Positions 61,001-64,000 of a DNA stretch of 64,000 nucleotides are shown one piece after another (within the stretch, counting starts at the first letter, position 1; every line of letters begins with the position of its first letter). The stretch is from positions 358,529-422,528 of the forward strand of contig WIXG01000022.1 in assembly GCA_009869945.1 (NCBI GenBank), in the 5' to 3' direction. The notes under the pieces were generated by a model, which saw nothing but the letters and a program-made list of their open reading frames with translations, had not been told where the DNA came from and made no database searches. A program made the translations under genes and the position numbers. The stretch is from Mesaphorura yosii (lineage: Eukaryota; Arthropoda; Collembola; Poduromorpha; Tullbergiidae).

Positions 61001-64000
61001 TGCTGACAGAATGAATTTCGAAAAATGCATGTCTTTATAAGGGTAATAATAATATTGTTATTAAAAGCTTTAATTCATCAACATCATCCTCGCAATCACA
61101 TTATCCACAAGTCATGCTTGTGAAAATATGCACGGCATGAGCTGGCTAGCCGAGCAGAGCCTGAGCGAAGCGAGACATACCTGCGTTATGATGATGAAGG
61201 CGCGATGAAAGCCTCCGTCGAATGCTCGTCATTTTAAATTAATGCAACTTGACATTTGCATTCTCATATTCATGGACGGACAGAAGCGTCAGTCGCTATT
61301 TTCCACGCTGTGAGCAATGCCACGCTGGCAAACAGTAAGCAATCGAAATCGCAATCGTCTCGAAGACCGTCGCGTCGCCAGCGAAAAGCAAAAATCTTCG
61401 AACTAGACGCGGCACTTTAATTCTGTGCCTTTTGAACGGTGCAAGGCGAATTATAAATGACAGGTGGCTCCTATTCAGCGCCTGTACAAACAAATGTGCG
61501 AACCTGAAATTACAAGCGCACAATCTTGATTCACGTTCCTTCAAAATTAGATTCTTTTATTCTCACGAGACTCATCCTATTATTCACTCTCCACGCTACG
61601 CTTCTCTCCGTTCTAAGCTCAGTGTTCAGTGTTCATTGCTCAATGCTGCTAGACTTTCTCTATGCGAGGCGCTCTTCGCTTGGCGGCCATAAACTCGTGA
61701 GTCAGTTTAATGATGGTGTTGAGATTCATGTCGCAATATAATTGCAACAAAAAAGAATGTGTAATTGTAAATGTACCTAGTGCGAGCTCCATGCATAAAA
61801 AATCCAGCCAAGACGTCTCGAAATCTTTTCATCTGAATTTTTTGCCTGCGTGTCTGTCTGCCGCATCAGTGCAGAGCACAGAACGACAGAACCCGGCACG
61901 GCGCGGCGTGGCTTGGCCACGACACGACGTGAAGCGGCTTTAAATCTACTTTGGAAGTCATACGTGTACTCTAATCTCGGTCCATTTATCTTCCACCTTC
62001 ATTCCTGAGAGTGAGACGGAGATGTTATGATTTCTTACTTCTGCCACTCAGAGTCGGGTCTGGTATGTCGTACTCAAGAAAGCAGTACGAAAAACGCACA
62101 GTGGTGATGATCAACGGGAACAAGTTAAAGAGAAAAGCGAAGAAGCCGACTCATTCGGTTATGATGGTTTATAATGAGAATGACACTGAAAGACAACGTG
62201 TACGGGTTTGGGTCTTGCTTGGTTTGGAGCGCATTAGTGAACGGATGAGCCGGGGGCTTTGGTTTCTTTCCACGGAACCATTTACGTTACGAAAAAGTAA
62301 ATCATCGTTCCATCTCTCCTTTCTGGTATTCTGTTCTGCCCATTGTCTTAGCCAAACTTAAGCACTAGCACTACTCTGACTGCGTATGATAAACAATCTG
62401 AAGCAATTAAGGTACAATTCATAAGCTACTGAAGCGGCGGTAATTACTACTGGCATTGAACCACAGTAGTAATTGATCATATTTATACAATGCGCAGTTA
62501 ATTAATATCCATGGGAAGTCTAGCACTCGGCTCTCGGACTGGCTTAGTGCAAGTGGAGGCACCGCCAGGGTGCTTTGTGACTTCTACAGCCATAAAATAT
62601 CGCCGTAACCGTGTCTGGTCTTCGATAAACTACTGAATTGGAGTGGATAGAATGCAATAGCTAACTTGACAGTGCAAACTTATAATTGTACTTCAATTCC
62701 AATCTTTTAAAGCGATCATGGGTATATCTTTGCCATTTACAAAATTACTTACTGGCTTTGAACGGCAGATCTCAATTTTCCCCCTACTTTATATGAATTT
62801 GTCACGAGTAGTTGTCATATTGCTTAATTATAATTATCGCCGTTAGCACATGGGAAACTCGCATTTCTGGTATTGCACTCTAAAATACTGCCACTTGCGG
62901 CTCAGGAAGCAAGAATTGTATGATTTTCCCATAGCGCTGTAAGACAGTGACAAGTGACACTCTCAGAATCTTGAAAAATAAAGGAAAGCGAGGCAGGTGA
63001 ATCGAATCTTTAAATATCAACAATTTTTTTATCTTTAGATCTCTTCGCAATCCCACAGTGAAATTTCACAAGCGAGAGATCACAATCGTAGACACAGATT
63101 GCATTCAATATCCGAGTGCAACATACGCCATATCAAGACGCAATACTGCAAGAAATATGAGAACAGAAACAGAGTCATGTTGAAATCAATTTCCAAATGC
63201 ATAAATTATTTTCTCACCTCTTACCGTCATCTCATAAACTTATGTAGTAACTTTGTGACCATATTAAGCACAGAATAGATTCATTACTGCAGCCTGCCTT
63301 GCTGAATGCAAATATGAATTGCCTCAGCGGTAATTCATTATCCAAGTTACCACACCCACCAATCTGGCTACTCTTTATCGTGAGCCCAACTCCTTATGAC
63401 GGGCATGACCGTTAATGCTCAGAGGCCTGGAAGACTGCATTCTGCAAGCCATCAACGAGTTCGCATTGTATTTTAGCTCATTAGCATGATTTATGGGTTT
63501 CGCTGATGATACGCGGCGGAACAACAATGCATAATGTAATTTACCTAATCAAAAATTTCTGCCCTCAAATAAGATCCAATTCAGCTACTCACAACGGTGA
63601 GGAATTGACTTCACGTTCGTCAGTTTCGAGTTCCGACATCGAGCCCGGATTGCCGGATTTCATTCAGCATTCATCCGACCAGAGTCGAACTTCTAATGCA
63701 CTGCAGTACGACAGGTTGTTTCAGTCTCACGCACACGAAATTACTCAAGATGAGATTTTTCATTCATGACGTTTCTCAATCTAAAGAAACGCGAACGATG
63801 AGTCAACAGTTTGTGTGGGGAGAAGACTCTTTTACGAAAATTAAAAACTCACACCACTGGAACGTGGAACATTTAAAGACTGCAATGGAAGTGAGTGCGA
63901 TTCGTCGCAGCGTCTGGGCTCGCGCATGTGGATGCGAACGCAGTGAGCTGCGATGTGGCAATATGCGAATGCGAATTATGGAGCGGCTTACGCTTGTGAT
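58018..64000. other. non-coding stretch at the right end
   Basis: About 6 kb with no supportable gene apart from a possible small secreted-peptide frame at 58874-58984. The last frame, 63506-63769 (87 codons), is unrecognised. No Hox coding sequence is visible up to the window end. Confidence 0.55.
58874..58984 (+). CDS. possible tiny secreted peptide ORF (36 aa)
   Basis: ATG 58874 opens a 36-codon frame. It begins with a short signal-peptide-like stretch (MKVLIAIAVLLFTEP) followed by a basic segment with three cysteines and TAG. The layout resembles a small secreted peptide, but it is very short, stands alone, and has no family match or splice evidence. Confidence 0.2.
   Translation: MKVLIAIAVLLFTEPKTHSSRCRTKVSPKGLCVNCV

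Noticed and set aside
37000-64000. Second Hox or homeobox gene, tRNA or CRISPR array
   Set aside because: No second homeodomain motif in any frame, no tRNA-like B box in context, and no regularly spaced direct repeats.

Overview
This window comes from an arthropod, most likely a pancrustacean or hexapod. The main evidence is a complete two-exon Deformed (Dfd, Hox4) gene flanked by two Hox-cluster microRNAs: mir-10 upstream on the same strand and mir-993 downstream on the opposite strand. Introns are very short (about 60-140 bp), and TTAGG telomere-type repeats sit inside two copies of a small inverted-repeat element. The sequence does not allow a species call; a compact-genome hexapod such as a springtail would fit, but that is inference.

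Layout. The left 16 kb is a dense block of unrelated genes. It holds a short hypothetical ORF at about 0.4-0.6 kb and an ARV1 lipid-homeostasis gene (5.05-6.0 kb, +). A single-domain CatSper-like sperm calcium channel follows in 11 inferred exons (6.24-8.62 kb, -), then a small acidic ORF (8.95-9.1 kb, +). Next come a gene encoding only the C-terminal half of the ribosome-biogenesis factor URB1/NPA1 (9.26-11.0 kb, -), an uncertain CxxC-containing gene (11.1-11.5 kb, -) and a secreted C-type lectin with an EPN motif (12.7-13.9 kb, +). The block ends with two small membrane-protein genes (14.3-15.3 kb) and an unrecognised, probably extracellular multi-exon gene (about 15.5-16.3 kb, +).

From 16.3 kb to the end at 64 kb the window is a gene desert apart from mir-10 (25.7 kb, +), Dfd (34.37-36.95 kb, +) and mir-993 (57.9-58.0 kb, -). 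Desert ORFs are at chance length and none resembles a known family. Such a landscape is expected around a Hox gene and probably carries its cis-regulatory DNA.

Biology. mir-10 just 5' of Dfd is the conserved arthropod arrangement, in which Scr would lie further upstream. Here the next DNA upstream is a run of non-Hox genes, so the Hox cluster appears interrupted between Dfd/mir-10 and Scr, or Scr lies beyond the window. mir-993 points the opposite way to Dfd, suggesting an inversion on the anterior side of the cluster. Other notable points are the CatSper gene in an arthropod, a GC-AG intron and stop-free introns in that gene, the stand-alone URB1 C-terminal half, and two copies of a TTAGG-bearing MITE-like element, one of them inside the Dfd intron.
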